DNA from: Acidimicrobiales bacterium | Lineage (GTDB): Bacteria > Actinomycetota > Acidimicrobiia > Acidimicrobiales > GCA-2861595 | DNA: 52,896 nt | Assembly: GCA_030448025.1 (NCBI GenBank) | Contig: JAUJNQ010000002.1 | Location: forward strand, 304,952 to 357,847 | Direction: 5' to 3' | Shown: piece after piece, positions 34,262 to 43,264 of the stretch | Layout of the letters: every line of letters starts with the position of its first letter | How positions within the stretch are numbered: the stretch's first letter is position 1 | Notes under the pieces: model-generated | Database searches by the model: none | Told to the model about the DNA's origin: nothing | Seen by the model: the letters and a program-made list of their open reading frames with translations, nothing else | Translations under genes and position numbers: made by a program

Positions 34262-34639
34262 GCCGAACCGGGGTCTACGGATCTCCCAGGGTTGCGAGCC
34301 AGCCAACGGCGGTTACCAGCGCCACGCGAGCGGTACGCAGCATTCCGGTGGCGGTGCACATACGGGCCTTCCCCATTCACGCCCTGCGGCAAACCGTGCC
34401 GCTCAGCCGGCATTTGGTGGATGTTCTACTGACGGGTCCCGCAAGCACGAGCGATAGGTGCCGCCCGCTGTGGTGGGCAACCGTTATGGCCGTCGAGGCG
34501 TCCACGACGCTGACTACGACGGCGAGGGACGTTCGTGTTGGCCTCAAGTGGAGGCGAAAAGCGGGCGGCAAGCTCTCAGACGACCAGCTCCGTCGGTGAC
34601 CGCGGCGACCGGCCGCCCTTCCGGGCGCGATCATGTCGT
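34262..34639. other. Gene-free stretch inside the accessory island
   Basis: Open frames exist on both strands, but none shows a recognisable domain, a convincing start or normal codon bias. Nothing resembling a tRNA, a repeat array or an insertion-sequence end was seen. Confidence 0.4.
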
Positions 34640-35088
34640 GTGGTCGCCATCCGCACGCAAGTCGTCTTCGACGCCGCTGAACCCCACGCGCTGGCGGCCT
34701 TCTGGGCCGACGCCCTCCATTACGAGCACGAGGACATCGACGCCTTCGTCAGCGGCTTGGTGAATGCCGGCCACGTGCCGGTCGAGTACACCGTCGAGAT
34801 TGACGGCAAGCGACGTTGGCGGTCCGTCGCTTCCCTGCGCCATCCCGACGACCCGGTCGACGAGCGCGGGTCGAGCATGGGCCGGCGCATCCTCTTCCAG
34901 GCGGTCCCCGAGCCCAAGACGGTGAAGAACCGCGTCCATCTCGACCTCCTCGTCGGACCCGAGCACCACGATTCCGAGGTCGGACGCCTCCAGGCCTGGG
35001 CGCGACCGTCGTCGGTGTCCATGACGGCGACGAGGGCCGATGGACGCTGCTGGTCGACCCGGAAGGCAACGAGTTCGACGTCTCGTGA
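34640..35088 (+). pseudogene. VOC/glyoxalase-family protein with a frameshift
   Basis: The front frame (GTG 34640) gives TQVVFDAAEPHALAAFWADALHYE, MGRRILFQAVPEPKTVKNRVHLDLLV and HHDSEVGRLQA. Near 35001 one C appears missing from a CCC run, and the rest continues in another frame as LGATVVGVHDGDEGRWTLLVDPEGNEFDVS before TGA 35086-35088. Joined, this is a full-length vicinal-oxygen-chelate protein of the type seen in actinobacterial accessory genes, with metal-ligand His and Glu in the expected places. Substrate unknown. A single homopolymer loss could be a sequencing error, in which case the gene is intact. Confidence 0.7.
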
Positions 35089-35379
35089 GGCTACGGCGGG
35101 GCCGGCGTGCTCGATCCTGACGTCCGCGACCTGGAGCCGACGCGTCCCGAGCTGTTTCGGACGTCCGGCCACTCGCCTCCCGGCTTACAGCGCCGGAGGC
35201 GCGATATCGGCACGCTTTGCAGCGCTCGGTATTCACTACCCGAGGGCGCCGGTCGGCGGTGAGGTCGCACTTGAGTTGGGACACATGTAGCCAAGGCGAC
35301 GCCCGTCGACCGGGCTCCCGAGGACAGACGAGGAGCCGTACGGGAGGCGCTGAGCGCCAGAGGATGCAACGCTGGTGTC
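35089..35379. other. Intergenic stretch before the DUF1643-nuclease gene
   Basis: No gene, RNA or repeat is recognisable. It must hold the promoter of the following gene, but none of the TANNNT-type elements seen elsewhere sits directly before its GTG. Confidence 0.35.
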
Positions 35380-36231
35380 GTGCAACGAGAAGCACTGCTC
35401 AGCCAGTGCGGCCGGTATCGCTACTCGTTGGGCCGCCGGTGGAGCTCTGGTCTAACAGCGGTGTGGGTAATGACCTATCCCTCGGTTGCCGACGCCGTCG
35501 TTGACGACCCCACCGTCAAGCGGGTGGTTGCCTTCTCGCAGCGCGATTGCATGGGAGGTGCACAGATCGTGAACCTCTTCGGGTACCGCACGCCATACCC
35601 TACGGATCTTCTGCACGCCGACGACCCCGTCGGTCCGGAGACCGACACACATCTCGCTGAAGCTCTCGGATCCGGCGATCTCCTCGTCGCTGCGTGGGGT
35701 GACTCCGTTGTGCTTCACACACCGCTTGGACAAGAGCGTCTGCGCGTCCTGCGCTCGCTGCTCAGTGACGTGCCCATGGTCTGTTTGGGCACCACGAAGT
35801 CCGGGCACCCTCGGCATCCGGCTCGGTTGGCCGCGTCAACCCCGTTCGTTCCATGGGAGTGGCCAGCACCATCCACCCCACAGGTGTCTAACGACGAGGA
35901 CCAGGTCGTGCAGTACTTCGAGCTCTGGCTCCTCGAGAAGGGCTGGACCATCAAGCGTGGGCAAGGATGGCCAGACGTGGTCGCAGAGCGTGATGGCCGC
36001 CTTCTGGTCGCCGAGGCGAAGGGTGCAACGGGCCAAATGGGTCTTGACGTCGATACTGGCTACGGTCAGCTGCTCCGTCGGATGGAGCACCGTGACGTTC
36101 CCTTGACCTACGGGCTTGTTGTGCCCACCGCGCTGCGGGACTTTGCTCTCCGCGTGTCCGATGAGGTGCGAGCCGCGCTTGGCATCACCGTGTATGTGGT
36201 TGACGCAAACGGCGAAGTCGCAGTGGTGTGA
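35380..36231 (+). CDS. DUF1643 domain fused to a PD-(D/E)XK nuclease-like domain
   Basis: This protein is 283 residues long. Residues about 5-160 match DUF1643: a RYRYSLGRRW front, the SVADAVVDDPTVKRVVAFSQR segment, GGAQIVNLFGYR, DDPVGPETDTHL, VAAWGDSV and CLGTTKSGHPRHPARL. The usual asparagine-rich LNPSTAD start is MTYPSVAD here. Residues about 172-283 form a restriction-endonuclease-like fold: a helix with Glu173, then GWPDVVAERDGRLLVAEAKG with Asp199, Glu212 and Lys214 as the PD-x12-ExK centre, and GQLLRRM (Gln230) as a Mrr/McrBC-like motif. DUF1643 has no established function. The nuclease half and the mobile setting suggest a defence or nucleic-acid-processing role, which is an inference. 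Base composition is visibly lower in GC than neighbours, suggesting transfer. Confidence 0.75.
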   Translation: MQREALLSQCGRYRYSLGRRWSSGLTAVWVMTYPSVADAVVDDPTVKRVVAFSQRDCMGGAQIVNLFGYRTPYPTDLLHADDPVGPETDTHLAEALGSGDLLVAAWGDSVVLHTPLGQERLRVLRSLLSDVPMVCLGTTKSGHPRHPARLAASTPFVPWEWPAPSTPQVSNDEDQVVQYFELWLLEKGWTIKRGQGWPDVVAERDGRLLVAEAKGATGQMGLDVDTGYGQLLRRMEHRDVPLTYGLVVPTALRDFALRVSDEVRAALGITVYVVDANGEVAVV

Positions 36232-36423
36232 ACTCCCGCCAGCGCCGCGGCTCGGGTTGAAGTGGGTAACCGCCCGAGTACGGCACCGATGCAGCGCGAG
36301 GTAACGATCGCTGCCGTCCGGCAGCGCGAGCAGCACGATTGGTGGGCTCATCTGCCTCGCCTCGCCGGTTGGCAGGCGGGTGCCGACGCGGCCTCCCAAC
36401 CGGCGTCGTGGCAGGTGATCGAT

Positions 36424-36681
36424 TCAGCTGACGTTGAGGTAGCGGCGGAGGGCTTCTCGGACAACGTCTGATGCGGTGGTGCTTTCGGCAGCCGCTCGCT
36501 CGTCGAGCGCCTTGCGTAGTTCGCGGTCGAGGCGAACGGGGAACGACCCCGCTGGACCGGAGCCCATCGCCGGTCGTCCGGGGCGGCGGCGTAGCCCGGG
36601 CCCCGGCGCCGGTCCGAAGCGGTTCCCGGTGCCGCCTCGTCTCCAATGTGGGGCTCGAGTACAACGCGACGACACCTTCAC
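36424..36681 (-). CDS. Ribbon-helix-helix (CopG-like) DNA-binding protein
   Basis: The 85-residue frame from a GTG at 36681 ends in a clear RHH domain: GRPAMGSGPAGSFPVRLDRELRKALDERAAAE, then TTASDVVREALRRYL. The first strand (FPVRLD) and two helices are complete, so it should dimerise and bind operator DNA. The first 35 residues are low-complexity and may not be translated; an ATG at 36567 would give 47 residues. Such proteins are often antitoxins, but no toxin-like gene adjoins on either side. It could instead be a stand-alone regulator. Confidence 0.6.
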   Translation of the reverse strand: MKVSSRCTRAPHWRRGGTGNRFGPAPGPGLRRRPGRPAMGSGPAGSFPVRLDRELRKALDERAAAESTTASDVVREALRRYLNVS

Positions 36682-36686
36682 CGGCG

Positions 36687-38960
36687 TCAGGTTTCGAGCG
36701 CCAGGCGGTACACCTCGGAGGTGGCCTCAACCATTGAGCGGAGGGAGTAATGAGAGCGCACCCGCTCGTGGGCTGCCCGGCCTAGCGCCTGCCTCTGGGC
36801 GGGCGACCGGATCAGGCGGTCGAGGGCCTGTGTGAGGGCCATGACGTCGTCGGGGGGCACGATGAGGCCGGCTTCGCCCAGGGCCTCGGCCATGTCGCCG
36901 ACGGCGGTGGCCACGCAGGGAGCTCCCGACATCATCGCTTCGAGGAGAGCGAAGGGAAGTCCTTCCCAACGCGAAGGGAGGCAGATGACATCAGCGTTGG
37001 AGAGGAAGGCGGCCATGTCGTCCACGAAGCCGACGAAGCGCACGGGCAGGCCCGCCGCCAGGCGTTCGAGCTGAGCCAGCTCGGGACCCTCGCCGGCGAT
37101 CACTACTTCCACGGACCGGCCAAGGCGGACCAGCTCGCCGACCGCTTCGAGCATGAGGTCGAACCCCTTCTGCTCCGTCAGCCGGCCGATGGCTGCCACA
37201 CGGACCGCCGCGGTGCTGCTGTGTGATCTCTCGACCATCTGCCCCGCAGGGATGCCGTTGGCGACGGTGCACACCCTCGGCCTCGGCACACCGAGTCCGT
37301 CGCGAAGATGACCAGCGATCTCGTCCGACACGGCGATGGCCAACCGGAGACGCCGGAACAGGAAACGGAGCGCGTTTCCCTGAAGGCCGGGCAGTAACGA
37401 TGTCGTCGTGTGAAGGGTCGCCACCGCAGGCCGGCCCAGGAGATGGGCGGCGCCGAGCGCGTAGCGATGGTTGGCGGTATCTGCCATGTTGACGTGCACC
37501 AGATGTGGTGCCGCCGACCGCAGGGCCCGTATCAGCGTCAGCTGCCCCAGAAGGTCGAACTTCTTGTCCACCCGGGGCACCAGCACGAGCTCGGCCCCTC
37601 GAGCCCGCGCCGCTTCCGCCAGTTGGCGAGGGACGGGCTCGGTGGCGAGCAGGGTGCACAGGTAGGTGTCGGGAAGGTGCTCGAGCAGGTGGGAGACGTA
37701 GGCCTCGGCTCCTCCGTATGCCCGAGCGTCGACGGTGAGCACGAGCCGGATGGTCGAGGCCTTTGTGGCAGCCGGTCGGGGTGAGGGCGGGCTGCCTGCG
37801 TCGGCACTGTTCGAACGGCCGAACGGTCGGAGACGACCCCTTAGGGGACGCAGCTCGGGCGGGGGAGGCATGTGAGGAGAGCAGGGGATGGACCCATGTG
37901 GTGTGGCCGTCTTGCGGTAGGACTTGAGCCACTCGACCAGCTGCGGGCCAAGCACGCTGGACGCCACCAGCCTCCAGGCTTGCACCTCTTTCAGCACTCC
38001 CCGGTCCACTCTGGCCAGCTGGCGAAAGGTCCGAACGGTTGGTCCGAACTCCCGCTGCGGGACTGTGGTGTTCCGCATGAGCTGGACGAGCTCTCGTCGC
38101 AACCCGGCGTCTGCCCTTCGGTGGAGGCCCGCCACATCATCGAGCCTTTCGCCGTGGAGGTCGAGGAAGCGCTTCTTCAGCGCCTTCACACCCGTGAGGG
38201 TGGCCACGCTGTGGTTGTAGGTGTCGCCCGCGGACTCGTCGAAGCTGGCCGAATGGCTCGCGGCGTGGACTCGGAAATCGGCCAGGGGTCGTCGAAGGTA
38301 GGCGACGTCCCAGTCGAGGGCGATCCGTAGCCACATGCCGAAGTCGATGGCCGGGAACTCTTCTTGCACATAGAGATCCGGGTGGATGGCGTCGGCACGC
38401 ATCAAGGCGGTCGAGGGGCAGACCCGGCAGGACCAATACATCGACTGCCGGATGAACTCCGAACCCGTCTCCATGGTGTCGGCGGTGAGCCCGTAGGTCC
38501 AGTCGACCCCGTTGCTGAGCGGCTGGCCGCTGGTTCCGATGACGTCGAAGGCGCTGTGAACGAAACCGACCGGCGGGTTGGAGTCGAGAACGGCGACGGT
38601 CGACTTCAGGTGGTCGGGGTGCAGGAGGTCGTCGTCGGGAAGGATGAGGGCGTAATCGGTGTCCACACTGCGCAGGCAGGAGTTGTGGTTCTCCAGGAGG
38701 CCCACGTTCTGGGGATGGCGCCGGTAGCAGATCCGTTCGTCGGAGAACGACCTCACGACTTGGGTCGTGTCGTCTGTGGACGCATTGTCCGACACCACCA
38801 GCCGAAAGTCCGCATAGGTCTGGGACAGGACGGTTTCGATGGTCTGGCGCAGCCACTGCGCCCGGTTGTAGGTCGGCACGAAGACTGTGACCCGAGGCGA
38901 GCTTGTGGGCGTCCGCGTGCGGCTGACTCGGTCCACGACTTCACCCGCTCCTTCCATCAT
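36687..38960 (-). CDS. Bifunctional glycosyltransferase, GT2-GT4 fusion
   Basis: This protein is 757 residues long. Residues about 22-240 are a GT2 (GT-A) domain with RVTVFVPTYNRAQWLRQTIETVL, VSDNASTDDTTQ and ALILPDDDLLHPDH. A helical and Pro-rich linker spans about 270-405. Residues about 405-757 are a GT4 (GT-B) domain with VDARAYGGAEAYVSHLLEHL, VAAIGRLTEQKGFDLMLEAV, VVIAGEGPELAQLERL and PSRWEGLPFALLEAMMSGAPCVATAVGDMAEAL. One polypeptide could add two successive sugars. The whole frame is unbroken, so this is a true fusion and not an annotation artefact. It lies 46 bases downstream of another GT4 gene on the same strand. Confidence 0.88.
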   Translation of the reverse strand: MMEGAGEVVDRVSRTRTPTSSPRVTVFVPTYNRAQWLRQTIETVLSQTYADFRLVVSDNASTDDTTQVVRSFSDERICYRRHPQNVGLLENHNSCLRSVDTDYALILPDDDLLHPDHLKSTVAVLDSNPPVGFVHSAFDVIGTSGQPLSNGVDWTYGLTADTMETGSEFIRQSMYWSCRVCPSTALMRADAIHPDLYVQEEFPAIDFGMWLRIALDWDVAYLRRPLADFRVHAASHSASFDESAGDTYNHSVATLTGVKALKKRFLDLHGERLDDVAGLHRRADAGLRRELVQLMRNTTVPQREFGPTVRTFRQLARVDRGVLKEVQAWRLVASSVLGPQLVEWLKSYRKTATPHGSIPCSPHMPPPPELRPLRGRLRPFGRSNSADAGSPPSPRPAATKASTIRLVLTVDARAYGGAEAYVSHLLEHLPDTYLCTLLATEPVPRQLAEAARARGAELVLVPRVDKKFDLLGQLTLIRALRSAAPHLVHVNMADTANHRYALGAAHLLGRPAVATLHTTTSLLPGLQGNALRFLFRRLRLAIAVSDEIAGHLRDGLGVPRPRVCTVANGIPAGQMVERSHSSTAAVRVAAIGRLTEQKGFDLMLEAVGELVRLGRSVEVVIAGEGPELAQLERLAAGLPVRFVGFVDDMAAFLSNADVICLPSRWEGLPFALLEAMMSGAPCVATAVGDMAEALGEAGLIVPPDDVMALTQALDRLIRSPAQRQALGRAAHERVRSHYSLRSMVEATSEVYRLALET

Positions 38961-39006
38961 CTCCAGGGTGCCACGCCATAGACGAGGATCCCCATGACAT
39001 CTGGCC

Positions 39007-40242
39007 TCAGGCCGAGGCAGCCGCGGCGCGGGTGCTCCGGGCCCGAGCGTGATGTTTCTCGACCGCCTTCTCGTAGGCGGCCTGGCGGCGGCGGGCGATC
39101 ACCTCGGGGTCGAGCTCGCGCCGGACGGCCGTCCGGCCACGCTCGCCCACCTCGGCGGCCCACTCGGGGGAGGCGAGGAAGGGCGCCAGGGGGGCGACCG
39201 GGTCGTCAGGCGGCACCACCGTTCCCGCGCCCCACCGCTCGACCAGTGGGGCGATGCCCCCGGTGGCTGAGCAAACGACAGGGCGTCCGCAGGCCATGGC
39301 CTCGACCGCCACCGTGGAGAAGTTCTCGTACCGACTGGGAACGGCTACCACCCTGCTACGGCCGTAGAGGTCGGCCATGGCGTCGCGCCGTACCGGGCCC
39401 AGGAACCTGCAGGGCGCTCCTACTGCGTCGGCTCGGTCGCTGAGCCATTCCTGGTAAGGCCGACCGCCCACCAGTCCTGAGGAAGCACCGGCGAACAGAC
39501 CCTCCACGCCTTCGATCCCGACGAGTCTCGGGAGTGCCTCGACAATCACGTCCCCGCCCTTTCTCCACTCCTGGCGCCCGGCCACCAACACGACGGGATC
39601 GGTGGGCAGAGCCGAAGAAACCTCGGCCCATGGCCCCGCAGGCGCCGGGGGGGGAATGATCTCCGGGACCTCCCCTTCGAGCCAGCCGAACCGCCGAAGA
39701 GTGTCCACCAGCAGCTGCGACGGCGAGGTCAAGACGTCTGCTCGGTCCGACGAGAGGCGGTCGATGCGGTCGGCGAGACGTCCTCGCCACGACAGAGGTC
39801 GGCCCATCAACCACACGTCGAGCATCGTAGGGGTGTGCAGGTAGATCACCAACGGAACGGAGTGGCGCAAAGCGAAGAACAGGCCGCGGGTTTCGCCGTC
39901 CTGAGTCTCCACGACGTCGGGACGCAGATGGAGCAGCCGCATCCACAAGGCGTACGACGCGGCCAGGCTGGCCCGGATCGACAGAGAGTCCCTGGGACTG
40001 TGAGCACCGATCACCAACCGCCGGAACGGTCCCAACAGCTTGGTCACGGGGATGGTCAGCGCCGGGCGGCGGTGCACGGAGACTCCGCCGTCCACGGTGT
40101 CCGACCAGCGGCGCCCCTCGCACGCCACGACGTGGACGTCGTGTCCGAGCTCGGCGAGGGCGTGAGCCGCGGCATGGGTGTACGTGCCGGCTCCGTCCCA
40201 CACGACCGGAGGGTACTGATCACACAGGAAGACGATCCTCAT
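39007..40242 (-). CDS. Glycosyltransferase family 4
   Basis: This 411-residue GT-B enzyme begins MRIVFLCDQYPPVVWDGAGTYTHAAAHALAELGHDVHVVAC. The donor domain has VVLVAGRQEWRKGGDVIVEAL and PSRYENFSTVAVEAMACGRPVVCSATGGIAPLVERWGAG. The ATG at 40242 was chosen for its GGAAG ribosome-binding site and because the protein then starts exactly at the first beta strand; in-frame starts further upstream add unrelated residues. It is divergent from the C-methyltransferase gene and probably cotranscribed with the GT2-GT4 fusion. Confidence 0.87.
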   Translation of the reverse strand: MRIVFLCDQYPPVVWDGAGTYTHAAAHALAELGHDVHVVACEGRRWSDTVDGGVSVHRRPALTIPVTKLLGPFRRLVIGAHSPRDSLSIRASLAASYALWMRLLHLRPDVVETQDGETRGLFFALRHSVPLVIYLHTPTMLDVWLMGRPLSWRGRLADRIDRLSSDRADVLTSPSQLLVDTLRRFGWLEGEVPEIIPPPAPAGPWAEVSSALPTDPVVLVAGRQEWRKGGDVIVEALPRLVGIEGVEGLFAGASSGLVGGRPYQEWLSDRADAVGAPCRFLGPVRRDAMADLYGRSRVVAVPSRYENFSTVAVEAMACGRPVVCSATGGIAPLVERWGAGTVVPPDDPVAPLAPFLASPEWAAEVGERGRTAVRRELDPEVIARRRQAAYEKAVEKHHARARSTRAAAASA

Positions 40243-40330
40243 TCGGCTTCCATCGGCGTAGTCACCATGAGCATTCATCTCAACCTTGCCGCCGATGCTT
40301 CCAGAGTCCTCGCTGTACATCGGTATCCGG

Positions 40331-40336
40331 TACCTT
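40331..40336 (+). promoter_or_regulatory. -10 element of the C-methyltransferase gene (leaderless)
   Basis: TACCTT ends 7 bases before the ATG at 40344, so the message of the deoxysugar unit probably begins at or beside its start codon. Confidence 0.5.
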
Positions 40337-40343
40337 CGTCTTA

Positions 40344-41564
40344 ATGAGGTCGTGCAGAGGCTGCGGGCGCGCCGGCGTGGAGATGGTGCTCTCGCTTGGT
40401 GAGCAGCCACTGGCCAACGCCCTCGTCGAAGAGGCTCGAGTGGACGGTCCCGAGCCGCGCTACCCGCTCGAGCTGGCGTTCTGCTCGGGCTGCGCGCTGG
40501 CGCAGATCACCGTCTCCATCCCGCCGGTGGAGCTCTTCAGCGACTATCCCTACTTCTCCTCCTACGCCGACGCTGTCACCTCCAACGCCGAGATCCTGGC
40601 CCACCGAGTCATGGGCCTTCGTGGGCTCGGCCCGGACAGCCTGGTCATGGAGGTGGCCAGCAACGACGGCTACCTGCTCAAGCACTACGTGGAGGCGGGC
40701 ATACCCGTGCTCGGCATCGATCCGGCCCGGAACATGGTGGCCGACGCCAAGGCATCCGGCGTGCCCACGCTCACCGCCTTCTTCGGGCAGGAGGTGGCCG
40801 AGCATCTGCGACGTGAGGGCCTGCGGGCCGACGTTCTCCATGCCAACAACGTCCTCGCCCACGTCCCGGACGTCAACGGCGTCATCGGAGGGATCAGCCG
40901 GGTCCTGGCCGACGACGGCGTGGCCATCGTGGAGACGCCCTACGTGAGAGACCTGGTGGACAAGCTGGAGTTCGACACCATCTACCACGAGCACCTCTTC
41001 TACTACTCGCTCACCTCCTTCCGCTCGCTGCTGAACCGCCACGGCCTGGAGGTCGTCGACGTGGAGCGGATCCCCATCCACGGGGGCTCGCTCCGGGTGT
41101 ACGCGTCACGCTCGGAGGCAGCCCTCGTCGCTCCCGCCGTGCAGCATCTCTTGGCCGAGGAGCGCGAGCTCGGGATGAGCCACATCGGCTACTTCGAGGG
41201 CTTCGCGGCGCGGGTGAAGGACCTGTGCGCCAAGCTCGTCTCGCTCCTTGATCGGCTCTCGGCGGACGGCGCCCGAGTCGCGGCGTACGGAGCGGCGGCC
41301 AAGGGCACGGTCTTGTTGAACGCGGCAGGGATCGACGCCCGCAGCATCGAGTTCGTGGCCGACAAGAACCCTCACAAGCAGGGGCACTACATGCCCGGAG
41401 TGCACGTACCCGTCGTGGCACCGGATGCCATCACCGACCGGATGCCGGACTACCTGCTCCTGTTGGCGTGGAACTTCGCCGATGAGGTGATGAGGCAGCA
41501 GTCCGAGTACGCCGCTCGGGGTGGGCGGTTCATCGTGCCCGTCCCCGAGCCCACCATCGTGTGA
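40344..41564 (+). CDS. NDP-hexose C-methyltransferase (TylC3/CloU-like)
   Basis: This 406-residue enzyme has three parts. An N-terminal zinc knuckle comprises CRGCG and FCSGCALAQ. A SAM domain has LVMEVASNDGYLLKHYVEAGIPVLGIDPA and VLHANNVLAHVPDVNGV. A C-terminal Rossmann-like domain has RVAAYGAAAKGTVLLNAAGI and FVADKNPHKQGHYMPG. This is the layout of C-3/C-5 methyltransferases acting on nucleotide-bound 4-keto sugars, with the conserved YHEHLFYYSLTSF histidine-rich loop. It should introduce a branch methyl into a deoxysugar. It is followed after 9 bases by the SDR gene with a GAGGGGATGAC ribosome-binding site between. Confidence 0.9.
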   Translation: MRSCRGCGRAGVEMVLSLGEQPLANALVEEARVDGPEPRYPLELAFCSGCALAQITVSIPPVELFSDYPYFSSYADAVTSNAEILAHRVMGLRGLGPDSLVMEVASNDGYLLKHYVEAGIPVLGIDPARNMVADAKASGVPTLTAFFGQEVAEHLRREGLRADVLHANNVLAHVPDVNGVIGGISRVLADDGVAIVETPYVRDLVDKLEFDTIYHEHLFYYSLTSFRSLLNRHGLEVVDVERIPIHGGSLRVYASRSEAALVAPAVQHLLAEERELGMSHIGYFEGFAARVKDLCAKLVSLLDRLSADGARVAAYGAAAKGTVLLNAAGIDARSIEFVADKNPHKQGHYMPGVHVPVVAPDAITDRMPDYLLLLAWNFADEVMRQQSEYAARGGRFIVPVPEPTIV

Positions 41565-41573
41565 GGGGATGAC

Positions 41574-42626
41574 ATGAGGATCCTGGTCACCGGTCATGAC
41601 GGCTACATCGGCGCGGTGATGGTGCCCTTGCTCCAGGCCGTCGGCCACCATGTCGTGGGCCTCGACACCCATCTTTACGCTGGATGCGCCCTGGGCCCCG
41701 AGGCCGCCGCCATCCCCGAGCTGGCCATGGACGTGCGCGACGTGCAGGCAGAGCACCTGGAGGGCTTCGACGCCGTCGTGCACCTGGCCGCCATCTCCAA
41801 CGACCCGATGGGCGCCCTGAACCCTGCCTGCACCTACGACGTCAACCACGCGGCCTCGGTTCGGTTGGCCCGCCTTTGCAAGGACGCAGGAGTCGAGCGA
41901 TTCCTCTTCGCTTCGTCGTGCAGCCTCTATGGCGCGGCCAGCGTCGAGGTCGTCCTCGATGAAGCGGCGCCCTTCAACCCGGTGACCCCTTATGGGGAGT
42001 CGAAGGTGATGACCGAACGTGACGTGGCCCTCCTGGCCGACGACGCCTTCAGTCCCACCTTCCTGCGCAACGCCACTGCCTACGGCTGGTCCAGCCGTCT
42101 GCGCGGTGACCTGGTGGTCAACAACCTCGTGGGTTACGCCACCACCACGGGAGACGTCCGGCTGAAGAGCGACGGCTCCCCTTGGCGTCCGCTGGTGCAC
42201 GTGGAGGACATCGCCAGGGCATTTCTCGCCGTCCTGGCCGCTCCCCGCCAGTGCGTGCACAACCAGGCTTTCAACGTTGGCCGTACCGAGGAGAACTACC
42301 AGATCCGGGACGTGGCCCGGATGGTGGAGGAGGTGGTCGAGGGGAGCACGATCGCCTTCGACGAGGGAGCCGGCCCGGACCTGCGCTGCTACCGGGTGAA
42401 CTTCGACCGGTTGCCTGCCGTGCTGCCTGCCTTCGAGCCTCAGTGGAGCGTGCGTCGTGGTGTCGAGGATCTCTACGCCCGCTATCGGAGTCTCGGGCTT
42501 CGACTGGACGACCTGGTGGGCCCCCGGCTGCAGCGAGTGGCCCGGCTCAAGGAGCTGATGGCAGATGGTGCCCTTGACGCCGAGCTGCGCTGGCTGGTGC
42601 AGCCCTCGCCGGCTCGGGTGGGCTGA
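41574..42626 (+). CDS. NAD-dependent sugar epimerase/dehydratase (extended SDR)
   Basis: This 350-residue Rossmann protein has [20 protein letters not shown] (GxxGxxG), [13 protein letters not shown], and the catalytic Ser and Tyr-x3-Lys in SSCSLYGA and [32 protein letters not shown] and [18 protein letters not shown] follow the nucleotide-sugar SDR pattern. It may reduce, epimerise or dehydrate the 4-keto intermediate, and the exact reaction cannot be read here. It forms a tight pair with the C-methyltransferase gene. Confidence 0.87.
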   Translation: MRILVTGHDGYIGAVMVPLLQAVGHHVVGLDTHLYAGCALGPEAAAIPELAMDVRDVQAEHLEGFDAVVHLAAISNDPMGALNPACTYDVNHAASVRLARLCKDAGVERFLFASSCSLYGAASVEVVLDEAAPFNPVTPYGESKVMTERDVALLADDAFSPTFLRNATAYGWSSRLRGDLVVNNLVGYATTTGDVRLKSDGSPWRPLVHVEDIARAFLAVLAAPRQCVHNQAFNVGRTEENYQIRDVARMVEEVVEGSTIAFDEGAGPDLRCYRVNFDRLPAVLPAFEPQWSVRRGVEDLYARYRSLGLRLDDLVGPRLQRVARLKELMADGALDAELRWLVQPSPARVG

Positions 42627-42639
42627 GGTCAGGGCTGAC

Positions 42640-43215
42640 TCAGTACTCCGGGCGCAGGTTCGCGAACCACTGGTCGAGCCGTGGCCGCATTTCCGACAGT
42701 GAGGGCGCGCCCCGGTCCCGGTCGGAGAGGATGGGATCGGCCAGCGGCCAGGGGATGGCGATCTCGGGGTCGTCCCACGCCACCGACGCGTCGAGCGAGG
42801 GGTCGTAGAACTGGTCGTGGTGATAGCAGGTGTCGGCCACGTCGGAGAGGGTCTGGAAGCCGTGGGCGCAGCCAGCCGGGATGTGCAGGTGGAGGTGGCG
42901 GACGTCGTCGAGGTGGAACGACTCGAGGCGGGCGAAGGTGGGAAGCGAAGGCCGGAGGTCGACCACGACGTCGAAGATCCGGCCATAGGAGCAGCGAACG
43001 AGCTTGGCCTCTCCGGGTCCGCCACGCAGGTGCAAGCCGCGCAGGGTCCCTCGACGGGACCGCGACTGGTTCTCCTGCACGAAGCGGGCCTGGTCCACTC
43101 CTGCGCGGGCCAACACGTCGGCGGAGAGCGTTCGCACGAAGAACCCTCGCTCGTCCACCTTCGGTTCGGGCTCGAAGACGAGCAGCCCGGGGATCGCCGT
43201 GTGGTGTACGCGCAC
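42640..43215 (-). CDS. rfbC: dTDP-4-dehydrorhamnose 3,5-epimerase family protein
   Basis: This 191-residue cupin epimerase has the KVDERGFFVRTLSADVL start, the RGTLRGLHLRGG loop with the catalytic histidine, FDVVVDLRPSLPTFARLES, IPAGCAHGFQTLSDVADTCYHHDQFYDP and DDPEIAIPWPL. In the standard pathway it epimerises C3 and C5 of the 4-keto sugar. With RfbF nearby it may act on a CDP-sugar instead. The GTG at 43215 is preferred because GAGAGG lies 9 bases upstream; the longer frame from 43266 would overlap the divergent gene's start. Confidence 0.85.
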   Translation of the reverse strand: MRVHHTAIPGLLVFEPEPKVDERGFFVRTLSADVLARAGVDQARFVQENQSRSRRGTLRGLHLRGGPGEAKLVRCSYGRIFDVVVDLRPSLPTFARLESFHLDDVRHLHLHIPAGCAHGFQTLSDVADTCYHHDQFYDPSLDASVAWDDPEIAIPWPLADPILSDRDRGAPSLSEMRPRLDQWFANLRPEY

Positions 43216-43264
43216 GAACGACAGCCTCTCACCGGCCGTCGTACCCGGTAGCGTCCCCGCCGTC

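Noticed and set aside
36232-36686. Toxin-antitoxin pair around the RHH protein
   Set aside because: No PIN, RelE, MazF or HicA-like frame is found on either side, so only the RHH protein is annotated.
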